A model generated the notes under the pieces. That model searched no databases, had not been told where the DNA came from, and saw only the letters and a program-made list of their open reading frames with translations. DNA of 63,105 nucleotides from Pelomyxa schiedti (Eukaryota > Evosea > Pelobiontida > Pelomyxidae). The stretch spans positions 1 to 63,105 of the forward strand of contig JAHLWZ010000877.1 in NCBI GenBank assembly GCA_020536535.1. The letters are read 5' to 3'. This document shows, piece after piece, positions 1 through 13,759 of the stretch. The translations under genes were made by a program, and so were the position numbers. Position 1 is the first letter of the stretch, and each line of letters opens with the position of its first letter.

Positions 1-126
1 GCGGCCTCGGGGCGGAGCTGGGGATGATGGACGTGGGGACGGGCGCGATCCTCAGGGACATGGAGGACAACCCGGCCATCAGCACCAGCTCGAGGTGGCG
101 GCGGCGGCTCGTATCAGCAACAGCAA

Positions 127-2294
<2,168 letters not shown>

Positions 2295-2434
2295 AACAAA
2301 AAAAAACTTGTTGTTTTCTTCCCGAAAGTTCTATTCTATTTGAGTTCTTTCCGTCGACAGCGTTTGCCTGCTAAAACGGTTTTTCTTTTTTTATCACCGA
2401 ACCTTGTGAATAAAACAAAAAAGAGACCTGGCGG

Positions 2435-5400
2435 ATGACGAAGAAGAAGGTCAACAAGGGACCACAACCGCAGCAGGGCGCTAGTGTCACTGGTGTTACG
2501 CAACAACTGCAGCAGATCCATGTGAGCCAGGCTCCCCCAAGCCAGATCACGACGTCTACTGCACCTACGCAACAAAAAGTAGCTCAATCTCATTCGGCGG
2601 CGGCCGTCCCACAAGCGCAGGCAACTGCCCCAACCGCGGCAGCACAACCAGGAAAAGCAAAAGGGAAGAAAGGCGCGGGGCCGACGACCGCGCCCGCGAC
2701 CGCGACCGCAACATCAGGCCTTGCGGCGTCGACGCCAATCACGAGTGGCTCACCCAAATCTGGTGCCGCGGCGCCGCCGCCTCCCCAAGCGACGACAGCG
2801 CTTAGCCCTGGGGGCGCGAAGAAGGCAAAGGGGAAGGCACGCGGACCGACCACCACAACGAGCACGTGTACGCTGGCCCATGCAAGTGACACTACTTCGA
2901 CCACGGCGGTGGCCTTGCCTTCTCAGGGTGGTGGTGATCTGACACAAAGGCGCAGGAGGCCAAGTAATGAATTTTGTTTGCTTGGGAGATTTCTTTTTTG
3001 TCTCATTAATTGTTTTCCAGGGCCTCAGGATGACTACTATCTCACGGGATTACCTCCGCCACCAGCCCAAACGAGGAAGGAAGGTCTTCCCATCGAGGTC
3101 ATAACGAACCATTTTGCATATCAAGCCCGTTCCACTGAGTTCTACCAATACCAGCTGAATTTCCAGCCAATTATTCCTTCGAGGTAATTCGTACAAGCTA
3201 TTCCTCGTGTTATTGATAGTTACTCTGCTCTGTACAGATCAATGAGGATTGCCGTAGTCCATGATCAGCTCTGGAGTAAACTAGGACCATTTATTTTTGA
3301 TGGTACCTTATTCTTCTCAACACGAAGGGTTCCAGAGGGGGACCACAAGATCGCCACAAAAAATCAATCAATTCACATTGCCAGTCTAGTTTTTACCACA
3401 ATAGTAAGTTATGCCTTCCTTTAGACATAAGTCCTAATAGGAATTGCAGGTCAGGCCAGGAACTCCCCAAGTCTTTCAATTGTTCAACATTCATTTGAGG
3501 AAGGTTGAACATCCCTTTTTGTCATCTATGACGTGATAAACCTGATTATTTTTTTTTTCACATAGCTACTTGTGAATGTTTTGCATCTTAAAGCAATAGG
3601 CCGAAACTGGTATGACGATGTACATCCGAGACATGTTGCTGGGATCAACAATGTAATTACTGATTTCCATGGTTTTATCTAATATGTCACAGATTGAGCT
3701 ATGGAATGGAGTTATTGCTACACTTTTTCCTGCTGCGGGAGCCCCCTTTTTCACTCTGAACGTTGACCTTTCCCACAAAGTGATTCGAACAGGTTGATAT
3801 ATATGCCAATTTCAATGCATCATTGTCAACCTTTCTATCATCATTAGATACTGTCGCCCAAGAGCTTATGCAAATATTCACGCAAGTAAGAGGTGATGTC
3901 GAACAGTATAAAATACGGGCCAACGAAGAACTTCCAGGACAGACTGTTTTGACTAGGTTTGCGTTGCGCCATTTTTTGCCCTGAAAATTGTTGAACTTTG
4001 GCCTCAGGTACACAAAAATGAATTCTCGTCCATACCAAATCAGCCACTTGGACTGGGAAAAAAGTCCCACAACCTGCTTTGAAAATGACCAGGGCCAGCA
4101 AATGTCATTTGCAGAGTACTATAAGCAGCATTACAGCATCGCACTAAGAGCAACGACTCCACCACTAGTTGCTGTGAAACAAGGGGACAAATTCATATTC
4201 CTGATGCCTGAGCTGTGTTTCATGACTGGCCTGTGGGTTGACCCCCTTCTTTTCCTTTGACTCACACATCGTGAACCTAGATCTGAGGGCATGCGGAAAA
4301 ATTTTACTGTAATGAAAACGCTGGCGGATTATACAAGACTTAATGCCAGTATTTCTGTTACTATCCTTCTCACATTTAATCTTGAGTTAGGCACTCGAGC
4401 TCAAGAGATTATTCAAATTGTGGATGGGCAACTAAACAGTCCTACAGGGAAAGCCAAAATGGCTGAGTTCAGTGCCACGTTAAACCCGGAGTTCATGCGA
4501 ATTAATGCAAGGCGCATTAATCCAGAGAATATTATTTTTGGCCGTGGAATAAGTGCTGGCAGAGAGAGTACTGGCCCTGTTTGTCATATTTATTCTCACT
4601 CTAACAGATGCCAACTGGAGCAATGAATTATCTCGGTTCCCTCCTTTGAGTGTCGTGGCACCTGGAACAATTGCTGTGATATTCCCTGAGCGTTTACAAA
4701 ATGAAACCGTCACGTTGGTCAATGCCTTGTCTCAAATCGGGGCTCCAATGGGATTCCAGTTTCGGGCTGCCTCTATCTCTTTGCAGTATGATAGGCGGGA
4801 TGACTACATTCACGCTGTGCAGCAGGCTGCATCGGTACCAGACGTTAAATTCATCCTCTGTGTCATGTTTTCTGAAGCCAAAGACAAGTAATTTTCATGC
4901 ACTCTGAAGTGAGCTAATTGATTGTGTAGGTATGATGCCATCAAGCAACATTTAACCTCAGAAGCCACTGGGCGTCCCAGTCAAGTCGTCTTGGCGAAGT
5001 AAGAATTATTGTAGGGTTCCCTTGCTTCTAAGCCAAATTTTCTCAGGTCACTTGATCCCCACAAATTAAACACCGTGTGCCAGAGAATTCTATTGCAAAT
5101 AAATTGCAAACTTGGGGGCGAACTGTGGACTGTTGATGTATGTACACCACTTCAAAGTTACGCTCAACTAACTCAAGGCCAGATTCCTTTGAAAGATACT
5201 ATGATCTGTGGCATAGATGTTTGCCATGCACGTGGACGGTCTGTCTTGGGTTTTGTTGGAACAACCAATGCCACCTTCTCGAAGTATCATGCAAATGTGA
5301 CTTTTCACGAACGAGGCCAAGAAGTATCTTCCGCTCTCAAAGTAGGTCACTGCAAATCCTTCTTTCTCGTACTGATATTAGCTGAAGCCTCTTATGATGG

Positions 5401-6114
5401 AAACACTCAAGGCGTACTTTGCAATAAATAAGGCTCTCCCAAAACGTCTCTTTGTGTATCGCGATGGCGTAGGAGATGGTATGCTGAAAGAAGTTCTGGA
5501 GAAGGAAGTTGGGGAATTCGAGACCGCTTTTCAGTCTTTCCCCGGTGTAAGTAGTATCACGAACTCCAATAGTTTAATATCCTCCGTAGTACAAACCAAA
5601 GTTGTCTGTCATTGTAGTCAAGAAGCGCATACACACAAGGCTATTCCTTACCAGTTTGCTTACACATTTGCATCTTTTCCGAACCTAATGGGAAAAAAAG
5701 ATATGGGAAACCCAGGTCCTGGAACCATTGTAGATAATGGTTGCACACACAAAGGGTGGTATGACTTCTACGTTGTCAGCAATGCTGTAACCCAAGGTAA
5801 GTTAACCTGTATCCATTTCACTCTGAACTTTTTCAACAGGAACTGTGACTCCCACACACTACCACGTCATTCGCGATGACAACCTTCTATCTGAATCCCA
5901 GATGCACAGTCTGTCCTTCAAGCTGACCCACATGTATTATAACTGGCCTGGTAACCCCCAAATACACAACGCCAATCAAGCCACTCATATAGAAACAGGG
6001 ACAATTCGAGTACCAGCCCCCTGTCAATATGCACACAAGCTCGCATTCCTTGTTGGACAGAGCACACAGAGGGCCCCGGTGCAACACCTTTGTGACAAGC
6101 TCTTCTTCCTCTAA
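2435..6114 (+). CDS. PIWI-clade Argonaute protein
   Basis: This is a small-RNA-guided silencing protein of the PIWI subfamily. The first 170 residues are a Gln/Ala/Thr/Pro-rich low-complexity tail. The N domain follows ([15 protein letters not shown], then [16 protein letters not shown]), then linker/PAZ-region exons, the MID region and a complete PIWI domain. Slicer residues are visible: the first Asp in [12 protein letters not shown], the second in [11 protein letters not shown], and the His in [11 protein letters not shown], so cleavage activity is plausible. The end reads MYYNWPG, then after a 48-nt intron [20 protein letters not shown] and HLCDKLFFL, which is closer to animal PIWI than to AGO. 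ATG at 2435 is the first Met of the open frame. The 3' end faces the Rab2-like gene with about 100 bp between stop codons. No Dicer or RdRP is seen in the window. Confidence 0.9.
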
Positions 6115-6218
6115 AAACCCCAATATTGTTTACTCTACAATTTGAATTGTGACTGTATGAGTACAAGAAAAGACAAAAGAGTTTATTTTTTTGTTTTCTG
6201 CAAAAGATTTGTTCTATA

Positions 6219-7237
<1,019 letters not shown>

Positions 7238-7742
7238 AATGTTTCTTCGTATGTGCTTTTGGTGCCTCCGCTGATACGCGAGAATTGTTGGTACAACAAA
7301 AAACCGAGATCTGTCGTATGTATGAAACAGTGTGCCACAGATCAAACACTCACACGTCACTCCCTCCCCTGAACGCGGCCCTGCTAGACCTTCACTTTTG
7401 TTTTTTTTATTTTAAATGGCTTGAAGTGCACCGAGATTGTTTTGTTTAATTGTGAAATTGTTTTTCCTCCATGGAGCGAAGTCCACCGCGTTCTAGAACA
7501 CCTCGACCAAATGCACACATGACACCCAAAGGGGTTTTCGTCGATGAATAGCAGTATGCATGGGACAGAAGCCCTCAGGGCAGGCCCAGTGGACCCATAA
7601 TCGAGTGAGATTGGCTCCAAGTTCGTAAAGGCCAGTCCAGCTGGTGTGTGGTTTTTTGGTCACTTGTGAGAATCCAGCCGATCTTGCCCCGCTGAAATAC
7701 TCAAAGGCAACGATCGGGAACACAGAAAAGACAAGATTTGAG
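7238..7742. promoter_or_regulatory. Divergent 5' region between the Rab2-like and ankyrin genes
   Basis: About 500 bp separate the two divergent start codons. No convincing coding segment is seen; the open frames here lack splice context and protein-like composition. It presumably holds both promoters. No TATA-like motif stands out. Confidence 0.4.
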
Positions 7743-10647
7743 ATGAGTAGGAACGCAACACCAGGAGGTTATGGGTTTGGTAGTGGGGACACCAAGTGGC
7801 CAGTGGCCCCGTGGAAATTCTTCGAGGCGGCGAGGGACGGCAGGGTCGACGTGCTGTCCTCGATGTTACGAGGGGGCACTCATGTCGACTCCATAACCGA
7901 GGGAGAGCCCACCAAGATGGTGTGCCAACGCGTAATTATGGGCGTGGGTGGGTTTTGCAATGTGCTATAATGCATTTCACCTGTATACCCAAAACTAAAG
8001 TTTTGTAGACAGCTTTGCACTGGGCATCAAGGTTTGGACAAGTTAGTTCCGTGAAAGTGCTGTTGTCTGCGGGAGCTTCTGTGAACTTAGCTGTACACAT
8101 CCCCTTCCCCAGTCCCTCACTTTTTTTAATTAACATTTGTACAGACAGTTGTGTAGGACCTCCTTGAATATATTCAAAATTCTAACTGCCTGCCTCTCAA
8201 ATAATTTTCTCTAATTCCTTGAAGTCGGTATGGATATTGATTACACTCTATCTGGGTTTCACTCACACTTCTCCTTTTTGGATCATTTTCTGTGCTTACC
8301 CTGTAGCTTGTATGAACCCAAAACACTCTCACCGGTTTCACTTCGCACCCACAATCTTTCCCTCCTTACTCCCAACTTATTGCATTATACACTTATTCAC
8401 GGTGACAGTCAGTATGTAATCCATATGTTGAAATTTCCCACTTGGAACTCATTACTTCTTTTTTTTCCTTCATGTGCATCTGGAATTCCTTAGTCTGTGA
8501 GTTCCTCTCAAACACTAAATGTAACTGACACCCCTTTCACCTAAAACATAGTACGTATGCATCCTAAATTTGACTTGGAAAATCACACTTACCCTTTCTA
8601 TGGGAAATGTGCTCAATGTACTTTCTTTTGTCTACCATGCTTTGACTGGCACAGTCAGTGTGTACTCCCACGTTTTTCTCACAATTTCTTACCACTTTTC
8701 ACACTTATCATTTGTAATTGTGCACCCTAGAGTGTGGTATGAACTCTAATCTCCTTGTCCCGAATGACTTTTCTGTTACAGCGGGTATTGACTAGTATTT
8801 CCTTCTAAAATATTACTGATTACTTTTGCTCCTCTCTTTACACTCGTAAAGAAGGTATAATTTCCAACATTAAACTTCATTTACTCTTACATTTCATCCC
8901 TTAAGGGAGATGTGTGTTTCCAATTTTTTGTTTTAAAAAATAGACATTACATAGACTGCTTTACATTTCGCATGTCGGGAAAATCATCCCGCAGTGGTAG
9001 AACTACTGCTACAGTATCGAGCGGACACAAACATCAAAGTTATCTTCCAATCGATGTTTAAAAGTAACCTTCAACAAGAACGATGATGGCAAGACTCCTG
9101 TTGACCTTGCTAAGATTGATGCTTTAAGACAACTATTCCGACAGGTTGCAAGCCGCACAGGAACTACATCTCACTGACCTTAACAATAAGATGAACATAT
9201 TACCCACCAGCTCTAACTCTTCTCAAATGCAACAACCCTCTGTCAGCGCCCTAAAAATTCTTTCTTTGTTGATGACTGAATTTGGCCCATACATTACTGC
9301 ATCAAAGGGGGCATTGCCTTCAAATGCTGCTGTAATACCACCGTGCGATGCAGAAGGTGAGCTTGCCTCTTTGGTTCAATCGATAAAATTTGGCATTGAC
9401 CAGGTAAAGGAAATTGAGATCATTGTTACAACGTAAATACCCCACACAGGAAAGGGAAAGGAAACTCCGTGAATTAGAGTGTACACTCACCAAGAAAATC
9501 ATGCAAGAGCAGGAGGTCTCAAGGCAAGCCACTGAAGAAAAAATCCGTGCAACAGAAGATCTATGGAAATCTCGAAAGGAATCCGAGGAACTTGAACAAA
9601 AGGTGCATAAACTTGAGCACACAAACCATCAACTTGAAAAAGAACTCCAAAAACTTCACCAAGAATACGAAGCAGAGGTGAAGGTTCATGAGCCACAAAT
9701 TGTTCTCAATACCGTGAAGAATCCCAAAGAGGTTCAGAGCATGACTACAATTGGAACTGGACTAGCTTCTTCTGAGCTCGCTTCAATGCACAAAATTGGC
9801 ACAGAATTTACATCACAAATAGAAACAACCGCAGAGGAAGTGGTAAAATTTGAAGAATTCCTGCACCGCATGACACAGGGCCTCAAGGGAGCCAGGGAAA
9901 GAGCCCGAACAATTGAGGCACATCTTCAGAATCTAACACAACTGAAAGAGACCCTGTGCATTGAGCGTGACAACCTCGAGAAACAATGTGGCCAGCACCT
10001 CGGAAAATTCCTCACAACACAGAGCTCCATGCAGGAGATCCGTCAAACACTAAGCGAAATGGCAATCTTGCTTGGAAAGGTGGCAAGCACTATCCCCCAT
10101 GATGTTGGCGGAGGTGAAACCACAACTGCAACGGCCCCTTCCAAAGGTAAACTAAAACCTTTCTTCCCCATTAGTGCCTGAAACACTAACACTCCAAACA
10201 AAACAAAACAAAACAAACTAAACAAAAAAAAAAGATGGTTCCAACTTGCTTGGTGCGGAACTCCCGCGGATAGAAAATTTCGACTGTCCCCCGGCACCCC
10301 AGGTGTCATTGACTGCACTTGGAAACATTCTCCTCCAGCTCAAGAAATACAGCCTCGCGGAATGCACAAACTTGATTCAGCAAGGTGTTGCCATTTCCCG
10401 GGACCTCGTGGAACAGTTCGGACAACTGGAGGCCCTACAAAAACGGGTGGAAGGCCTGCGCTCTGAGTGCAAAGAAATCAACCGGATGTATGAGGACAAC
10501 TACATGCTGTCACGAGCACTAGAGGGTGACACCAACTTCCTCTCGTGCCCCAATATTCACCAGCAGGCATTCGAGATGCTCACAACCGCACTCCAAAATA
10601 CAGGCGGTCTTATGCGCAGTGTTTCCGGCAGAACATCGGGTCACTAA
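7743..10647 (+). CDS. Ankyrin-repeat protein with a long C-terminal coiled coil
   Basis: ATG at 7743 opens MSRNATPGGYGFGSG. Ankyrin units follow: WKFFEAARDGRVDVLSSMLRGG, then after a short intron TALHWASRFGQVSSVKVLLS, then after a very long intron-like gap TALHFACRENHPAVVELLLQ and DDGKTPVDLAKIDALRQL. The second half (from about 9,150) is Glu/Lys/Gln-rich coiled coil, with heptad-like KLRELECTLTKKIMQEQEV and LEHTNHQLEKELQKLHQEY. The end is a helical segment finishing SVSGRTSGH. It is most likely a cytoplasmic scaffold with ankyrin domains for partner binding and the coil for oligomerisation. No family with this exact architecture is recognised. Joins at 9,130-9,150 and 10,150-10,235 are inferred from frame. 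Confidence 0.75.
8085..8944 (+). other. Unusually long intron or unexplained insert inside the ankyrin gene
   Basis: About 860 bp separate two ankyrin exons, while almost every other intron here is 30-90 nt. The stretch is T/C-rich and AT-rich. Its open frames do not look like protein. It contains dispersed similar words such as GTCAGTATGTAATCC and GTCAGTGTGTACTCC. I cannot assign it to a known element. Confidence 0.5.
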
Positions 10648-10717
10648 GTGGCAAACGAGGCACAAGAATTTGGCAGTAGTTTCGAACGAGATACTGCAAT
10701 GTTTTTTTTTTCCCTTT

Positions 10718-11134
10718 CTACTTCGTAGTACAAATATAAATAACAGCCAACAGCCTGAGCCTCAGGGGATTCTGCAGCGGACTAATCAAAGTAAGCAGAC
10801 CGCCGAGGATAGAATTGCTGACAAAAGAAGGAAATAAGAAGATAAAGAAAGTATAAGGTATGCGCTGCCGTGGCAGAATACTACATACAGGGTTACAGTC
10901 ATGCGGGTAAAGTGAGGGAAAGCGTGGACCACCAAGCATATCAACCACCACAATGGTGTCGTGGTCATCCTCCACTGTTGCATCGTCGGTGTTGGTTTCG
11001 TCTTCGGCTTCCTCTTCGTCTTCACTGTAGCCGTCCTCGTGGGGGTTGACGTTGGATGGGCCAACAACACTGGATTCACTTTGGATGACGCCATGCAAAG
11101 AAGGGGGGTGTGCGGTTTCGGCACCGTGTTCCAT
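10718..11134 (-). CDS. Small acidic protein, copy 1 of a local pair
   Basis: This is an open frame of 138 codons from an ATG at 11134. It has an Asp/Glu-rich middle (EDEEEAEDETNTDDATVEDD) and then the motif FPSLYPHDCNPVC. The same motif appears as VPSLYPYDYDPVC in the ORF at 12347-12700. Residues after PVC are hydrophobic and differ between the copies, so a splice site probably lies there and the printed end is not certain. No known domain is recognised. Conservation between the two copies is the main evidence that the frame is real. Confidence 0.45.
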   Translation of the reverse strand: MEHGAETAHPPSLHGVIQSESSVVGPSNVNPHEDGYSEDEEEAEDETNTDDATVEDDHDTIVVVDMLGGPRFPSLYPHDCNPVCSILPRQRIPYTFFIFLFPSFVSNSILGGLLTLISPLQNPLRLRLLAVIYICTTK

Positions 11135-11997
11135 TCAGCTGAATGCTTGTTGGTTGGTTTTGGCGTTTTGTCTCGTGGTGCATTGTCGCCGATATTTATG
11201 GTTTTGGTGTTGCTGCACGAGACAAAATCTGCTGCAACGTAGTTTTTTTCTTGCTTTGTTTTTTTGCTGCATGCGACAAAATCCGGATTTGCAAATCTGT
11301 TTGATGCAACTTTCCTCTCAGTTGCAGTCTATTGGCATTGACTGGCTGTGCTGTTGACTGTCTTGGGGAAAGTGTCCTCGGGAGCGTTTCGGGGACATTC
11401 CCCGAAGGGACAGAGTCTAATCAACGGCGGGAGAGGGGAGATCTACAAACAATCTCAGATCGAGCGTTACAGATGGTTGATTGTTCGTTGCAGTTTCCCC
11501 TAACCATCAAAAAGTGATCTTTGTCTTCGTAATTACGCGTCGCCTCCCGCACGGCACCGAGACGTCAGCAGGCCACAGATTAGAATGCACAATGGTGTAT
11601 AAATATTACCATGATGCTTAACGACAATAACCGACACCAGACAGCCATGTAAAGAAATGCACTTACTTGTCTCTGGGTTATGGTGTGACCATAGCCCACC
11701 CCCAACCACCACCAATGGCCCTGACACCAACATGGTACCAAACCGACCCAGCAGATTGAGACTGAAAAGTTTGAGATAGTGATGATCAAAGACAGAGGAG
11801 AGTCATTTCAGTGATGCCCTGTTCATATGACCCTCATGGTGATAAAATTGCTATGTGTGGTCACCTGCTAGTCACTTGGGCAGCAAAACTCATCGAAGTT
11901 TTTCTTACTGTTGACCCAAAAACTGATGTTTCTCATCAGCTATTCTTGAGGGGTTGAAAACTTGTCTCAGTAATATCCTGGCACCCTGATCACCAGG
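11135..11997. other. Stretch without a recognised gene
   Basis: No frame here has both length and protein-like composition. The part near 11,240-11,300 has a GCTGCATGC-containing T-rich stretch. A loosely similar one lies at 12,765-12,820, behind the second acidic ORF. This suggests the two acidic ORFs were duplicated with flanking DNA. Confidence 0.3.
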
Positions 11998-12133
11998 CAA
12001 GTATGCAGCATTTGCGACGAACTCCCGATGCTCGGGAATGGTTGCCAGCGTGTCCGGCTTTCTGAGCTTCCTCAAGGACATGAGGGACAGGGGACACTGG
12101 AAAAACTTGTTGGAGTATGAACAAAATAACTGA
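11998..12133 (+). pseudogene. Frameshifted fragment resembling the C-terminus of the giant zinc-finger protein
   Basis: The frame reads QVCSICDELPMLGNGCQRV and then LSELPQ. After a one-base shift at about 12075 (CTCAAGGACATG) it reads DMRDRGHWKNLLEYEQNN and a stop. The end of the gene at 13760-21383 reads QVCALCLKSPTPGNGCELV, LRDLPQDMRDKGYW. The shared pattern is QVC, two residues, C, then GNGC, V, L, LPQ, DMRD, G, W. The extra G relative to CTCAAGACATG breaks the frame. Either it is a decayed duplicate or the base is an assembly error. Confidence 0.6.
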
Positions 12134-12346
12134 GTTTCTATGTACAGTGTGGTGGTTGTGGATATTTTGTGAGTGGTCATGAGAAAACCAACTTTTTGTC
12201 CAACAAAATACTGGAAGCCAGGAAAGTCATTAATTTAAAGGGTAGCAATATATGAAAAAAAATTTTTTGTAGAAAAATACAACAATGTTATACTATCCCT
12301 CACGGCTAGAATCAATCAACAACTGTCCGTCTGTTGTACAGAAATT

Positions 12347-12700
12347 TCATAGGCAGAACGGTGAGGGTCGAATTTCTGTGAAGATTGGTAACCAAGAAAG
12401 GGCTGGAACACATACGGGATCATAATCATACGGGTATAGTGATGGTACACGCGGGACAGTAGACACTGCAATGACTGGCCCTTCGTCCACGTTAATGGCA
12501 TCGGCTCCATAGTCGTTCTGATTGGGGTTGATTAGAGTAGCACTATCGACTCCGACCTCGTCATCCCCATCGTATTCTTGACTGTCACCGCTCATCGCAT
12601 CATCCCCGTAATACTGGTCATGTATCCCACCGAAATCGACGTCGAAGGCCGCCAAAGTCGTGGGTAAACCAGAGCTGCAATCAGGCGTTGTGTTGTCCAT
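12347..12700 (-). CDS. Small acidic protein, copy 2 of a local pair
   Basis: This is an open frame of 117 codons from an ATG at 12700. It has an acidic, Asp/Tyr/Gly-rich middle (GDSQEYDGDDEVGVDS, then NQNDYGADAINVDEG). It ends in the motif VPSLYPYDYDPVC shared with the ORF at 10718-11134, which lies about 1.6 kb away on the same strand. No domain is recognised. Beyond the motif the two copies diverge, so splicing after it is likely. Confidence 0.45.
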   Translation of the reverse strand: MDNTTPDCSSGLPTTLAAFDVDFGGIHDQYYGDDAMSGDSQEYDGDDEVGVDSATLINPNQNDYGADAINVDEGPVIAVSTVPRVPSLYPYDYDPVCVPALSWLPIFTEIRPSPFCL

Positions 12701-12999
12701 TCCGTAGCTGGTGGTTGGTTTTTTTTTTTTTTTTTTTTATGGCCATTGGCGGCTGTTATCTTGCTACTATGCAGCATGCAGCAAAATTTGTTTTCCGTTT
12801 TATTTTGCTGCAGGGATCAGATCCTTCAAAAAGTGCAGCAAATTGTGCTGCCGCAGTCTCGGTTCGTAGCTTCTTGGAGTGAGGACACACGAGTGGGGTT
12901 AGCGAGTCAAGAAAGAGTTTTTCCCACAGTGGATTCCTGGTGAAGTGCAACTAAATTGTGTTTTACCTGAATCATCAAATTTGATTCCCTTTTGCTGTG

Positions 13000-13759
13000 G
13001 GGCACAATGGACCCTTTCTTACTTTCGTACTTTCATTTTCCTTTCTTTATTTGCATTCCCCCACCCTCAAAAACAGACCTTGGGACCAAAATGAGTGTTC
13101 CTCCCCCTCAGTGGAGGATGGTACCCCCATACTTTCTTATATACCTCCTTCGAATTTGCAAGGCAAGTGCATGTCTCAAAATTGTTGTTATTTACCAAAA
13201 TGAAGAAAGGTTTCCACTTGGATCCCTACCTGATAACCAGGGTAGCTCCTCTTTTATGTTTTTTGGGTTAAACAAACTAATTCCCAGGTGGAGTGTCTAA
13301 CTTCACAACCACTGATATGGTCAGTCATTCCCTTGCAGGAATCGCAGTGGGCTTGACACCACTCGGCTGTCACATACTTCCTTCACCCTCAAATCAGTAC
13401 AGTGAAGATAGAGGCGGCAGTTCTACCTTACCCTCAGTGTCAGATGGTAGGTACTACTCAATCCCCCTGCAATCCTATGCCAAGGCATGGTCTTTCTAAA
13501 TTACTGTCATATTGACCAAAAGAAAGCTGAGTTGTCACAGAGAAAACCACAACCATATGTTCCCAGCTTTAATGGTGCCCCACTTAGATGCGAGCCAGTT
13601 GACCATAGAATACCACAACAACAAGAACAATACAGCTCTATCACCAGCAGCATCACTTGCATACAATCTCCATGTGGTCCTAACATTCCGGATATGCCTG
13701 CTTCAAACTCCTGTGCCTCTGTCTCATCACTGTGTCGTATTGACCAAAACAAAAAAAAG
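13000..13759 (+). other. Probable 5' exons or repeated segment upstream of the giant gene
   Basis: Short open pieces on the plus strand may be early exons of the gene that follows. The word ATTGACCAAAA (or ATTTACCAAAA) followed by an A-rich run occurs near 13,190, 13,510 and 13,740. In the first and third places it runs into AAGGTTTCC. These could be the 3' ends of duplicated introns. I could not build one continuous reading frame through this stretch. Confidence 0.3.

Noticed and set aside
2590..2904. Ala/Val-rich minus-strand frame opposite the PIWI leader
   Set aside because: It arises from the GC-rich low-complexity coding DNA on the plus strand.
8219..8493. Short plus-strand frames inside the long ankyrin intron as a nested gene
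   Set aside because: They are T/C-rich, lack good starts and splice context, and resemble no protein.
11240..12830. Possible transposon with terminal repeats suggested by the two similar flanks of the acidic ORFs
   Set aside because: No transposase, terminal inverted repeats or target-site duplication could be found; local duplication is simpler.
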